Shown here: positions 49,414-58,719 of the stretch, one piece after another
Layout: every line of letters begins with the position of its first letter
How positions within the stretch are numbered: the first letter of the stretch is position 1
NCBI GenBank assembly: GCA_027486255.1
Contig: JAIXPL010000049.1
Location: 38,284-102,283, forward strand
Reading direction: 5' to 3'
Origin: Comamonadaceae bacterium
Lineage (GTDB): Bacteria; Pseudomonadota; Gammaproteobacteria; Burkholderiales; Burkholderiaceae_C
DNA length: 64,000 nucleotides
Translations under genes and position numbers: made by a program
Notes under the pieces: model-generated
What the model was told of the DNA's origin: nothing
The model's input: only the letters and a program-made list of their open reading frames with translations
Databases searched by the model: none

Positions 49414-49440
49414 TCAAGTTTTCCTTCTCAGTGCCGATTC
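49414..49440 (+). promoter_or_regulatory. Plus-strand sigma-28 motif facing the 3' end of flgE (antisense)
   Basis: TCAAGTTT-N11-GCCGATTC, match to other sigma-28 sites in the window but opposite to the flg operon. Confidence 0.5.
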
Positions 49441-49457
49441 ATTCATTAACCGCGTCA

Positions 49458-52277
49458 TTAACCGCGGATGTTGATGATGGCCTGGGTCATGGTGGTGGAG
49501 GTCTCAATCGCTTTGGCGTTGGCCTGGAAGTTACGCTGAGCGGTGATCAGGTCAACGAGCTCCTGCGTCAAGTCCACGTTGGAACGCTCGGTGGCGCCGG
49601 CACGAATGGTGCCGAAGCCGGCCGTACCGGCAGTACCCAGAATCGGGTTGCCCGAAGCGGCCGAGGCCAGGAAACTGGAGTCACCGATCTGGCGCAGGCC
49701 GGTCGGGCTGGAGAAGTTCACCAGCAGAATCTTGGCCAGCGACTTCTGCGTGCCGTTGGAGTAAGAGGCACTCACCAGACCGTCGTTGCCAATGGTCACG
49801 CCCACCAGGTCACCCTCGGGGGCGCCATCCTGGGACTGCGAGAGCACCGCAAAAGGCGAGGAATACTGGGTCGAGGCCGAGTAGTCGATGTTGATGGTCA
49901 GCGCACCCTTACCGCCTGCGAGGTACACCGTCTCCAACTGCGTGCCGCCCTGCGGAGAGACCAGCTTACCGCCGGTGTCAAAGGTCAGCTCGCCCTTGTC
50001 GAGGTAAATCGGCGACCAGGCCGGCAGGCCCGTAAAGCCGTCGGCATTGGTGGTTTCCTTGCCGTCGCCGTCGATGTACTTGGGCACCAGCTGCCCGCCC
50101 ACCAGATCGCGGTGTTGCGTCGGCTTGATCCAGGTGGCCGTGTTGCCACGGCCGGCCTCCACCTGCTCGAGGCCCCAGCTGGAGCTGCCCGAAATCTTGA
50201 TGAAGGAATCCGAGGACGCCGTGCCCGTGCTGAACACGAAACAGTTTTTGGCGTAGTCGAAGTTCACGCGCACGCCGTTGACCGTCTCGGCCACGCCGTC
50301 GCTGTTGTTGCCCATGGAGTTGATGCCGCGCTGGAGCGCTGTGGCAAACGATTCCACGGAATAGTCGCTGCCGGTGGGAATGACCACCGTGCCCTTGATG
50401 CCATCGACGGTCACCACAAAGCGGTTGTTGGTGCTGTCCACGGCGAAGTTGTTGGTCACGTTCACCGTGGGCGTGGCGCCATAGGCCACGGCGGTGCTGG
50501 ACTTGATACCGCGCAAGGCCACGCTGGACTGCAGCACCTCTGCATCGCGGAAGCCAAAGAGGTTCTCGCCCAGGGAGGGCTTGCTGCTGACGGTCTGGTC
50601 TGCCACCAGATCGAGCTTGATGCTGGAGGTATCGCCCGTGGTGCCGGACTTGACGGAAAAGCTCTTGTTGCTGGCGTCGTAATTCACCTTGATGCCGTAA
50701 CGCTGCTCGGACTGCGCACGGATCACGTCACCATTGGCAATCACCTGGTAACCGTAGCTGCCGTGTTCATCCACTGTCTGGGTGTTTCCGCCCAGGCCGA
50801 ACAATTCATTTCGGCCACCGGTGCCTTGGGCAATCGTCACCTTGGCCGTGCCATCCACGAAATTGAAGGTGCGGGTGTTGAAGTCGTACTTGACTTTCAG
50901 GGTGTTGGTGGCACCGGCTTTCAAATCGACGTTGTTGTCCAACTTGTTCTGCAGCAGGGACACCACCTGCTCAACGGTGAGCTTCTTCTTGTCCAGGTTG
51001 GCCGCGGTGATGTCGCTGTCGAGGATCTGGATGCTCACTGACTTGGGCGTGAAGATGCCGGAGCCGGCAGACGTTTCCTGGGTCACACGCGAGGTACTCA
51101 GGGTGAAGCCCCGATTGGCTGGCGTCGTGAGGTCGAAGTAAGCCTCATCGCCGAAGGCTCGGTTGAGGTAATTGGTCATCTCTGCGGCGATCTGGGTGCC
51201 GGTGAGCTTTTTGTCAACATTGCGCAGGTAGCTCAGGTCCACCGTCACGGGCGAGCCCGAGTTGTCGATGTCGAGCTTGAAAACTTTCGACAGCAGGCTC
51301 AGGTTTGAAGGGGTCGCCGGCGTGGTGACCGGAGGCACGATCGCGGCCCACTCCTTGAAGTTGACGCCGTTGGTCAGGTCAAATTCCGTGGACACGGGGC
51401 GCGAGCTGGAGACGGCCGAGGGCACGGAGGCGCGCACATCGGTCAACTCATCGAGCGACACCAGCTGGGTCTTGGCCGTGGTGATCTCGTCCTTGACCTC
51501 GTTGAAGGGCTTGATCTGGCCATACTGGTTCACATAAAGCTTCTCACCAGCGACATTGCTGGCCTGCACCAGAGAGGCATTGACCTGGTCATCGCCCACG
51601 AACACGTAGGTTTGCCACTTGTTGGTCGGGCTGCTCTGGTTGGCGTTGGCGGTCTTGACGTAGTAAATGGTGGCCAGGTAACCGTTGCCGCCGTCGTCGT
51701 ACACGGTCATGGCCGTGCTCTTGTTGTAGGTGGCGGGGTTGGCGCGGTTAAAGGGCTCGCTGATCACCTGTGCATCGGCCGGGAAGTTCAGGCCCAACTG
51801 CACCAGGGAGGTGCGCTTGGCCTCGCCCGAGGTTTTCTGGGGAATAGTGAGCACCACGCGCTCGTTCACGTTGGCGCTGCCGGTCGAGTCAACGGTGGCT
51901 GCCATCAATCGCTGGCCGGCCGAGTTCACCACGTTGAACTGCTCATTGAGCATGAAGGAGCCGTTGCGGGTGAAGATGTCCTGCAAGCCATCAGGTGACT
52001 TGAGCGGGAAGAAGCCGTCACCCGTGATGGCCAGGTCCAGCGCATTGGAGGAGAAAGACACATTGCCCTGGCTGAATTCCTGGCTCACCTGCTTGAGCGC
52101 CACACCCTGACCGACGGTGGACGAGGCTTTTTGCAGAGGCGAGGTGGCAAAGATGTCACCGAAGTCCGCACGCGATCGCTTGAAGCCGGTGGTGCCCACG
52201 TTGGCGATGTTGTTGCTGGTCACGCCGAGCTGCGCGGTGGCCGAGTTCAAGCCGGTGAGGGACGTATAGAAAGACAT
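49458..52277 (-). CDS. flgE: Flagellar hook protein (long form)
   Basis: MSFYTSLTGLNSATAQLGVTSNNIANVGTTGFKRSRADFGDIF; 939 aa. Confidence 0.95.
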   Translation of the reverse strand: MSFYTSLTGLNSATAQLGVTSNNIANVGTTGFKRSRADFGDIFATSPLQKASSTVGQGVALKQVSQEFSQGNVSFSSNALDLAITGDGFFPLKSPDGLQDIFTRNGSFMLNEQFNVVNSAGQRLMAATVDSTGSANVNERVVLTIPQKTSGEAKRTSLVQLGLNFPADAQVISEPFNRANPATYNKSTAMTVYDDGGNGYLATIYYVKTANANQSSPTNKWQTYVFVGDDQVNASLVQASNVAGEKLYVNQYGQIKPFNEVKDEITTAKTQLVSLDELTDVRASVPSAVSSSRPVSTEFDLTNGVNFKEWAAIVPPVTTPATPSNLSLLSKVFKLDIDNSGSPVTVDLSYLRNVDKKLTGTQIAAEMTNYLNRAFGDEAYFDLTTPANRGFTLSTSRVTQETSAGSGIFTPKSVSIQILDSDITAANLDKKKLTVEQVVSLLQNKLDNNVDLKAGATNTLKVKYDFNTRTFNFVDGTAKVTIAQGTGGRNELFGLGGNTQTVDEHGSYGYQVIANGDVIRAQSEQRYGIKVNYDASNKSFSVKSGTTGDTSSIKLDLVADQTVSSKPSLGENLFGFRDAEVLQSSVALRGIKSSTAVAYGATPTVNVTNNFAVDSTNNRFVVTVDGIKGTVVIPTGSDYSVESFATALQRGINSMGNNSDGVAETVNGVRVNFDYAKNCFVFSTGTASSDSFIKISGSSSWGLEQVEAGRGNTATWIKPTQHRDLVGGQLVPKYIDGDGKETTNADGFTGLPAWSPIYLDKGELTFDTGGKLVSPQGGTQLETVYLAGGKGALTINIDYSASTQYSSPFAVLSQSQDGAPEGDLVGVTIGNDGLVSASYSNGTQKSLAKILLVNFSSPTGLRQIGDSSFLASAASGNPILGTAGTAGFGTIRAGATERSNVDLTQELVDLITAQRNFQANAKAIETSTTMTQAIINIRG

Positions 52278-52316
52278 GAAAGACTCCTGGAAACCGTGTT
52301 CTGGGGGTGGCGGGGA

Positions 52317-53048
52317 TCAGCTGCCGATGCGTTTGACGTCGGCCAACTTCATGGTCGTGCCGCCCTGGATCTCGATCAGTGTTTCGCCGCTCTTGGCGTC
52401 CTGGCTGACGCCCTGGATGGCCTTGCGGGTGCTCACATCGGGGGTGATGTTGGTGCCGCCACTGGTGCCGGTGACGCGGAAGCGGTAAACCCCATCGGCC
52501 ACCTGCTTGCCCTTGCCGTCGCGGCCATCCCACGAGAAATACATATTGCCCGGCACTTGCTGGCCCAGGGTGTTGCGGCTGACCAGTTCATTGGCGCTAT
52601 TGAGAATGTCCACCTGCACACCCTCGGCGCCCTTGGGCAGATCGATCACGCCCTGGACGGTGGCGCCGCTCTTGAAGTCGAAGCTGCTGCCCTGGGTGAT
52701 CACGCTTTTGCCAATGAGCGCGGCGCCCGACATCATGCGGTCGCCATTCAGGGCCGTGGCAATGGTGGACAGCTGGCTGGCCATGTTGGTGGTGGCCTCG
52801 AGCTGCGAAAACTGCGCCAGCTGCGCCACAAAGGCTTCGTTCTTGGTCGGGTCCAGCGGGTTCTGGTTCTGCAACTGGGTGGTGAAGAGCTTCAGAAAAT
52901 CCTGCTGCGTGGTCGCCGTGCCCGTGTTCTTGGGTTTGGCGAGCTCCTGCTCGTAGCTCTTGATCCCTGCAGGCAGGTTGGTCTTGCTGGTGCTGTTCTG
53001 GGCGTTGACCGAGGCAGCATTGGTATAGAGGGCGGTACTGGCAACCAT
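52317..53048 (-). CDS. flgD: Flagellar hook assembly scaffold protein
   Basis: QQDFLKLFTTQLQNQNPLDPTKNEAFVAQLAQFSQLE. Confidence 0.94.
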   Translation of the reverse strand: MVASTALYTNAASVNAQNSTSKTNLPAGIKSYEQELAKPKNTGTATTQQDFLKLFTTQLQNQNPLDPTKNEAFVAQLAQFSQLEATTNMASQLSTIATALNGDRMMSGAALIGKSVITQGSSFDFKSGATVQGVIDLPKGAEGVQVDILNSANELVSRNTLGQQVPGNMYFSWDGRDGKGKQVADGVYRFRVTGTSGGTNITPDVSTRKAIQGVSQDAKSGETLIEIQGGTTMKLADVKRIGS

Positions 53049-53065
53049 GATTCAGGCCTTGGGTT

Positions 53066-53494
53066 TTAGCTGCGGGTGAGGTCCAGGGTGCGCAGCATGA
53101 GCTGGCGCGCGGTGTTCACCACCTCGACGTTGTTCTGGTAGGAGCGGGAGGCGGCCATCATCTCCACCATCTCGGTCATCTCGTTGACGTTGGAGAGGTA
53201 GACATAGCCATCCTTGTCAGCCAGCGGGTTGCCAGGGTCGGACATGCGGCGCACGGAAGTGGGGTCGTCCTGGATGGAATCGACCTTGACGCCGCCCTTG
53301 AAATTGACGTCGCGCGGGTTGCTCACATCCTCCAGCACGGCACGAAAGACCGTGCGCTTGCCACGGAAGGCGTCCTTCTCTGTACCGGCCACTGTGCTGG
53401 CGTTGGCCAGGTTGGAGGCCACGGCGTTCATGCGGGTGGTCTGGGCATTGAGGGCCGAGCCAGCGATGCCAAAGATGTTGTCCAGGGCCATGGT
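53066..53494 (-). CDS. flgC: Flagellar rod protein FlgC
   Basis: IFGIAGSALNAQTTRMNAVASNLANAST; YVYLSNVNEMTEMVEMMAASRSYQNNVEVVNTARQLMLRTL. Confidence 0.95.
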   Translation of the reverse strand, partial: TMALDNIFGIAGSALNAQTTRMNAVASNLANASTVAGTEKDAFRGKRTVFRAVLEDVSNPRDVNFKGGVKVDSIQDDPTSVRRMSDPGNPLADKDGYVYLSNVNEMTEMVEMMAASRSYQNNVEVVNTARQLMLRTLDLTRS

Positions 53495-53496
53495 GC

Positions 53497-53880
53497 TCAC
53501 TCTCCTTTAAGGGCCTTGCGCATGCCGCTGATGCGCTGCTCGAGGAAATTCAGGGTGGCCTGGTAGTCGGCCGCGGCTTTACCGTACTGGGCATGCTCGA
53601 CGTTCAATTCAACGGTGTTGCCGTCGAAGGCCACGTTAAAAGGGTTGCGGAACATGACCTTGTCCGAGTTGTGCGCATCGGCCTGGTCCAGGTGCTTGGG
53701 ATGGGTGGCCGCAAGACCGCTGGTCGAGGCCCGGCTGAGGGCGGCGCGGAAGTCCACGTCGCGCGCCTTGTAGTTCGGCGTGTCGGCATTGGCGATGTTT
53801 TGCGCCAGCACTTCCATGCGGCGGCTGCGCACGGCCAATGCCTGCGAATGCACGCCCAAAGCTTTGTCGATCATGTTCAT
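53497..53880 (-). CDS. flgB: Flagellar rod protein FlgB
   Basis: LAVRSRRMEVLAQNIANADTPNYKARDVDF. Confidence 0.95.
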   Translation of the reverse strand: MNMIDKALGVHSQALAVRSRRMEVLAQNIANADTPNYKARDVDFRAALSRASTSGLAATHPKHLDQADAHNSDKVMFRNPFNVAFDGNTVELNVEHAQYGKAAADYQATLNFLEQRISGMRKALKGE

Positions 53881-53963
53881 GGCTCGTCACCTCGTCAGGG
53901 TTTGCGGTCCTGCCGGTTTCCCGACAACCCAGCCGGTAGACACCCGGCTTCGTGATCGATTCC

Positions 53964-53978
53964 GCAAAACCCGTGCCA
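53964..53978 (-). promoter_or_regulatory. Sigma-54 promoter of the flgB operon
   Basis: Minus strand TGGCACG-GGTT-TTGC, exact consensus. Confidence 0.8.
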
Positions 53979-54078
53979 TCGGATTTACGGCATCTCACAG
54001 GGCCAGAGCGGCAAGGCGGAGTGGCAAAACCGTCGATGCAGCGGCAAGCCGGCGGCAAAGGCGGCAACACTTTGCCGC

Positions 54079-55299
54079 TCAGCGCGTGAGCGTGCCGGGT
54101 GCGGCGCCCGGCAGGCTGTCGTCGCGCATGGCCTGAGCGCGCAGGCGCTGGGCAAAGTTAGACAGCCGCTCGTTGGCGTTGTGCTGCAGACCCTCGAGGA
54201 TGGACTGGCGCGTGATGGGGCTGCTGCGGTCGCGCCCCACATGCAGCACCTGGGCCTGAGAGCCTGGAATGTTCAATGGTGCCCGGACCTCAGCGTTGCT
54301 CCTGGCCGAGGGCATGAGCACGGCCAGGTACAGCTCGTCCAAGCTCGCCGGGCCTGAGCCCGAGCCGGGGGTCTTGGCCCCCACCTCGGAGAAGTACTTG
54401 TCCACCAGGTGCAGCTGCTGGTAGACGCTGAAGCCCAGGATGGCCCGGGGATTGTTCGAGAAGCCGACGGTGGCTGCGCCTCGGTCGTTGCCGTCGCAGA
54501 ACTGGATGATGCCGTGGCAGCGCTCGTTGGTGGCCTTGGGGTTCATGCCATCGCTTTCCATGAGCGTGAGCCGGGCAAAGTCGTCGGGCCTGAATTTGTG
54601 GCGGGAGGCCAGCTGCAGGATCTTGTCGTACACGTCGCCCCGCTCAATGGCAGGAATGAAGCCGCGGGCCACGGCGCGGTCCAGGGTCTGCTCCAGCACG
54701 GGGTGCGGTCCGGCCAGGAAATTGCGCGAGGACGCCACGGGCTCGGCCTTGCGGCTGGCCTGCAGGCCGGCAACTGGCTGGGCGGCGGGGGAGCCGTAGG
54801 CCGCTGCCACCTGGCGCTGCTGCAGCACGGGCCGGGCCTGGGCCTGGGCCTGGGTGGGTGCGGCCTGCGACGTGGCGGCGGCAGCGCGTGCCAGCACCTG
54901 GGCGGCGGGCGCCGCGGCGGTGGCTGAGGATGCGGATGAGCCTGGGGATGTGGCCGGGGCCATGCTGGCCAGGCGATTAGCAAGACCTTCTAGAGAGAGC
55001 TTCTGGCCGGGAAAGATACGACCGGCATCGGCAATGCCACTGTCACTGGCCAGTTGCTGGGCCTGTTTGAGGGCTTCGCTGCCGCTGAGCTGCACGCCCC
55101 GCTGCGCCGCCTGCTCGCGCACGATGCCCACCAGGGTGTCGCCGCTGACCACCGTGCGTACGGGCGGGGCCTGGCGCGCTTGAGCCAACACTTCACCGAA
55201 GGGCCGGGCCTGCAGGGACGAGCGCATGGCGACCACATCCCGTGGGCGCGGGGCGGCCGAGTAAAGGACGGGCGTGCGGTTGGGGTCGTCGAGTCTCAT
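54079..55299 (-). CDS. LysM plus lytic-transglycosylase-like peptidoglycan enzyme
   Basis: VVSGDTLVGIVREQAAQRGVQ...IFPGQKLSL (LysM-like); C-terminal KFRPDDFARLTLMESDGMNPKATNERCHGIIQFCD SLT-like. Confidence 0.72.
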   Translation of the reverse strand: MRLDDPNRTPVLYSAAPRPRDVVAMRSSLQARPFGEVLAQARQAPPVRTVVSGDTLVGIVREQAAQRGVQLSGSEALKQAQQLASDSGIADAGRIFPGQKLSLEGLANRLASMAPATSPGSSASSATAAAPAAQVLARAAAATSQAAPTQAQAQARPVLQQRQVAAAYGSPAAQPVAGLQASRKAEPVASSRNFLAGPHPVLEQTLDRAVARGFIPAIERGDVYDKILQLASRHKFRPDDFARLTLMESDGMNPKATNERCHGIIQFCDGNDRGAATVGFSNNPRAILGFSVYQQLHLVDKYFSEVGAKTPGSGSGPASLDELYLAVLMPSARSNAEVRAPLNIPGSQAQVLHVGRDRSSPITRQSILEGLQHNANERLSNFAQRLRAQAMRDDSLPGAAPGTLTR

Positions 55300-55362
55300 G
55301 AGAAATCGCCTGAAACGTCAGGATGCAGGACCCCCAGGCAAGCTGAGCGCTGCGGCAGGAAC

Positions 55363-55377
55363 TGGCCTTGTTTTTGC
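55363..55377 (+). promoter_or_regulatory. Sigma-54-like promoter of flgA
   Basis: TGGCCTT-GTTT-TTGC upstream of flgA. Confidence 0.5.
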
Positions 55378-55437
55378 ATTGAGAGAGTCCTGTTCAATCT
55401 GGTGTCGACTTCCCAACACCCTGACCTGGATTTGCAA

Positions 55438-56379
55438 ATGCTGTGCCCACCTTTGATGCCCACCCTCACCGCCTTGCTTGAACGCTGCCGGCGCGCCGGC
55501 CGCTGGCTGGCGCCCGCCCTGGTCGGGCTGGCCCTGGGCTGGGCGCTCAAGGCCCCGCCGGCCATGGCGCAAGCTCCGGCCATGGCGCAAGCTCCGGCCA
55601 TGGCGCAAGCTCCAGCCACGGCGCAGGCTCCAGCCACGGCGCAGGCTCCGGCCATGGCGCCAGCACCAGCCAACGGCCAGGACAAACTCATGGAGCAGGT
55701 GCGCCAATGGGTGGCGCAATCGCAGCAAATAGCACCGGGCCAGGTACGGATTGCCCCGCTGGACCCCCGGGTGCAGGTGCAGCCTTGCAGCGCCGCACTG
55801 CAACTGGACTACGCTTTCACCCCGTCCCGCGAAACGGTGCGCGTGCGCTGCACCAGCACCCCGACCTGGCAACTGTTCCTGAGGCTGCTGCCGCCGACGA
55901 CCGCCGGCCCGGGCACCAGCCCCGGTTCCAGTTCCGGCGCCAACCCCAGCGCTGGCGGAGCAGCCACGCCCGCCTCCCCTGCCCAGGCCAGCCGCACCGT
56001 GGTGATGACGCGGCGCCTGATTCAACGCGGCACCCTGCTCGACGCGAGCATGCTGGAGGTGGTGGAACGCCCTGCCCAGGGCCTGGACCCCATGGCGGTG
56101 AGTTCCCTCAAAGACGTGGAGCGGGCCGAAACCCTGCGGGACATCCCGGCCGGTACCGCCCTGCGCAGCTACGACATTAAGCGGGCCCTGATGGTCCGCA
56201 AGGGCCAGGCCGCCATGCTCACGGTCAGTCCGGGCTCGGGTTTCCAGATCACGGTCAGCGTGGAAGCTCTACAGGATGGCTACATGGGCGAGCAAATCCG
56301 CTTGAAAAATACCGAGTCGGGTCGATTACTATCTGGGGTGGTCAGTGGACCCAACACCCTGCGGGGGCTGCAAAATTAA
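55438..56379 (+). CDS. flgA: Flagellar P-ring assembly chaperone FlgA
   Basis: C-terminal SAF-like: TRRLIQRGTLLDASMLEVVERPAQGLDPMAVSSLKDVERAETLRDIPAGTALRSYDIKRALMVRKGQ. Confidence 0.92.
   Translation: MLCPPLMPTLTALLERCRRAGRWLAPALVGLALGWALKAPPAMAQAPAMAQAPAMAQAPATAQAPATAQAPAMAPAPANGQDKLMEQVRQWVAQSQQIAPGQVRIAPLDPRVQVQPCSAALQLDYAFTPSRETVRVRCTSTPTWQLFLRLLPPTTAGPGTSPGSSSGANPSAGGAATPASPAQASRTVVMTRRLIQRGTLLDASMLEVVERPAQGLDPMAVSSLKDVERAETLRDIPAGTALRSYDIKRALMVRKGQAAMLTVSPGSGFQITVSVEALQDGYMGEQIRLKNTESGRLLSGVVSGPNTLRGLQN
55561..55671 (+). repeat. 18-bp tandem repeat (about 6 units) encoding (AQAPAM/T)n in FlgA
   Basis: GCCATGGCGCAAGCTCCG units with few substitutions. Confidence 0.92.
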
Positions 56380-56394
56380 TTTTCAGCAAGTCCC

Positions 56395-56421
56395 TCAAGT
56401 TTTATCCGGTGCCGCCGATTA
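56395..56421 (+). promoter_or_regulatory. Sigma-28 promoter of flgM
   Basis: TCAAGTTT-N11-GCCGATTA. Confidence 0.8.
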
Positions 56422-56474
56422 CCTTTCGGTAAAGGACCAGACCCTGGTCAAAAAGCCGAGAAAGTGAGCCCCTC

Positions 56475-56780
56475 ATGACTGACGCAATTTCACAATACGG
56501 AAGACTCTCCCAGTCGGATCCGTCCCTGCGCAGCGCGCTGGACAAGCTGGGCAAGAAATCGGGCGAGACCGCTGCGGACCGCCCGGCCGAAAGCGCCCCG
56601 CCCGCCCGCGCCGACACCCTGCAGCTGAGCAAGGTGGCCGAAAAAGCCATGACCGAGCCGGATTTCGACCGCCAGAAGGTCGAGTCCATCAAGCAGGCCA
56701 TTGCCGAGGGCCAGTACCCGCTGGATGCCAAGCGCATTGCCGAGAGCTTTGTGGCCATCGAACGCATGATCCGTGACTGA
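56475..56780 (+). CDS. flgM: Anti-sigma-28 factor FlgM
   Basis: ARADTLQLSKVAEKAMTEPDFDRQKVESIKQAIAEGQYPLDAKRIAESFVAIERMI. Confidence 0.92.
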   Translation: MTDAISQYGRLSQSDPSLRSALDKLGKKSGETAADRPAESAPPARADTLQLSKVAEKAMTEPDFDRQKVESIKQAIAEGQYPLDAKRIAESFVAIERMIRD

Positions 56781-57168
56781 CCTGTCGAACGCGCCTCGGC
56801 TGGACCTGCTGGCCCAGGAACTCGAACGCCTTCTGGAGCTCGAATTCCAGGCGCTGCAGGCGCAGGACCTGGACCGCTTTGAACAAATGCAGCCCGGCAA
56901 GGCCGAATTGCTGGCCGAGCTCAGCCGCCTGTGCCCGCCTTCCGAGGAACTGCAGTCCGAGCCCGCCTGGGCCGGCCTGCGCGAGCGCCTCACCCGCAGC
57001 CGTGACCACCACCGCCGCAACAGCATCCTGATTTCCCGCAAGCTCGAAGCCATCCGAGGCGCCCTCTCCAGCCTGGAGGCTGAGCAGCCTGGCAGCTCGG
57101 TCGAGGTTTACAACCGCCTGGGGCAGATGTCGCGCTTTAGCCGCGGCCGCGGCCACCAGGACGTTTGA
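56773..57168 (+). CDS. flgN: Flagellar export chaperone FlgN
   Basis: 131 aa helical protein overlapping flgM; VYNRLGQMSRFSRGRGHQDV C-terminus. Confidence 0.82.
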   Translation: MTDLSNAPRLDLLAQELERLLELEFQALQAQDLDRFEQMQPGKAELLAELSRLCPPSEELQSEPAWAGLRERLTRSRDHHRRNSILISRKLEAIRGALSSLEAEQPGSSVEVYNRLGQMSRFSRGRGHQDV

Positions 57169-57216
57169 GCCGCCCCCTTCCCCCTCTCCTTCCCGCTCCC
57201 GCGCCCTGCACGCCGC

Positions 57217-57516
57217 TCAGGCCACCTGATCCGGCGCGGGCGCCTTTTTCTCATCGCCAGGGCGCATGCCCTTGAGCCAGTACACCCAGGACAGGATCAC
57301 CGCCACGGCGGTGTAGAGCTCGGGCGGGATCTCCTGGTCCACATTCAAGCGGCTGAGCAAGGCCACGAGCTGGGGATCCTCGGTCACGTACACGCCCTGC
57401 CGGCGGGCCTCCTCGATGAGCTGCTCGGCCAGTTCGGCCTCGGCCTTGGCCGTGACCACCGGCGTGGTGTTGGCACCGTATTCGAGGGCAATGGCCTGCT
57501 TGCGGTAGGTGGTCAT
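57217..57516 (-). CDS. FlhB C-terminal-domain homolog (EscU/YscU/HrcU family)
   Basis: AIALEYGANTTPVVTAKAEAELAEQLIEEARRQGVYVTEDPQLVALLSRLNVDQEIPPELYTAVAVILSWVYWL. Confidence 0.9.
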   Translation of the reverse strand: MTTYRKQAIALEYGANTTPVVTAKAEAELAEQLIEEARRQGVYVTEDPQLVALLSRLNVDQEIPPELYTAVAVILSWVYWLKGMRPGDEKKAPAPDQVA

Positions 57517-57546
57517 GAAGGCTCTGGCACGGGAAAAGGCACTGAA

Positions 57547-58650
57547 TCAGGCACTGATGTCCACCACCATGCCACGGCCACTGGGCTTCCAGTCGGGCTG
57601 CTGGTCGAGCCGCGGGCCATGGACCACCTGGAAGGACTGCATGGCCAGCCCCGCCTCGGCCAGCTGCGCGCCCAGCTCGGCGCTGCGCAGGCGGGCCTGG
57701 CTGGCCACGTCCTCCTTGAGGGCCCACATGGTCAGGTCCACCCGGTCGAGGCCATGCAGCTGGGTCTTGAGCCAGACCTCGCCGAGCTCGCGGTTGCGCG
57801 AATGCACATTCACGGTCAGCGGTGGCGACTCGCCGCCCTGGCGAGGCGCGCGGCGGAACTGCAGCTCCACCGGCTCAGCGTCGACAAAGGGCAGCACGCA
57901 AGAAAACAGCAGCTCCCGCTGGGCCTGAGCCTGGACGGCCTGCACCTGCGCGGCCTCCAAGTCGTCCACGGCGCGGCGCAAGGCGCCCAGGCCCTCCAGG
58001 GCGCCCTCCCCCTCCTCGCCTTCGGCCGCATCGCCCCGGGACAGCGCGGCAATCAATTTGCGCAGCAGTTGCTTGGGGTCTTCCACGGGCGGCAGCTGGC
58101 CCCGGGCCAGCCACACCTCCGAGCCCAGAGCGGCCGACATGGCCTGGCCCAGGGCCTGCGGGTTGAGCTGCGCCATGGACAGCTGCATGCCGCGCCACTG
58201 CGCCTGCAGGTCGGTGCGGCCGGCGGTCTGCAGCAATTTGTCGAGCTGGCCGGGCTGCAGCACCTGGGCCAACTCCGCCAGGCCCGGCGGGCGAAACAGC
58301 AGGTTGCCGATGCGGGAAAAGAAGTTGGGCAGGGACTGAGCCGGGGCGGCCGGGGCATCATCGGCCAGGGGCACCAGGGCCAGAGCCCCCGAGGCGCTGG
58401 CGCGTACCCGCAGGGACACCGACTGGCCAGGCAGCCAGTTCAAAGGCAGGTTGGGCAGGGGCATGGCGCGGCCCCTGAGCAAGAGCTCCAGGTCACCCAT
58501 ACCGCCTTGGCGCACCAGGGCCTGGATGACCTCGCTGTCCTTGAGCTGGAGCACCCGGGCCTGCTCCGCGGACACGGGCAGGACCTTGCCCTCAAGATAG
58601 ATCGGATTGGCCCGGCCCGGCAGCTGGCTCAGATCGGTGGTGCCAATCAT
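57547..58650 (-). CDS. fliK: FliK-like flagellar hook-length control protein
   Basis: C-terminal LGEVWLKTQLHGLDRVDLTMWALKEDVASQARLRSAELGAQLAEAGL; adjacent to FlhB-like gene. Confidence 0.78.
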   Translation of the reverse strand: MIGTTDLSQLPGRANPIYLEGKVLPVSAEQARVLQLKDSEVIQALVRQGGMGDLELLLRGRAMPLPNLPLNWLPGQSVSLRVRASASGALALVPLADDAPAAPAQSLPNFFSRIGNLLFRPPGLAELAQVLQPGQLDKLLQTAGRTDLQAQWRGMQLSMAQLNPQALGQAMSAALGSEVWLARGQLPPVEDPKQLLRKLIAALSRGDAAEGEEGEGALEGLGALRRAVDDLEAAQVQAVQAQAQRELLFSCVLPFVDAEPVELQFRRAPRQGGESPPLTVNVHSRNRELGEVWLKTQLHGLDRVDLTMWALKEDVASQARLRSAELGAQLAEAGLAMQSFQVVHGPRLDQQPDWKPSGRGMVVDISA

Positions 58651-58719
58651 CCGGGGCTCCGTGGCAGGTGCACTAGCAGGTGCGTTGGCCGGGCGGGCGC
58701 CAGCGCGCCGCCCTGGCGC

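Noticed and set aside
49431-51041. 536 aa plus-strand ORF antisense to flgE
   Set aside because: Low-complexity shadow ORF. The sigma-28 motif upstream is kept as an RNA hypothesis, not as a protein claim.
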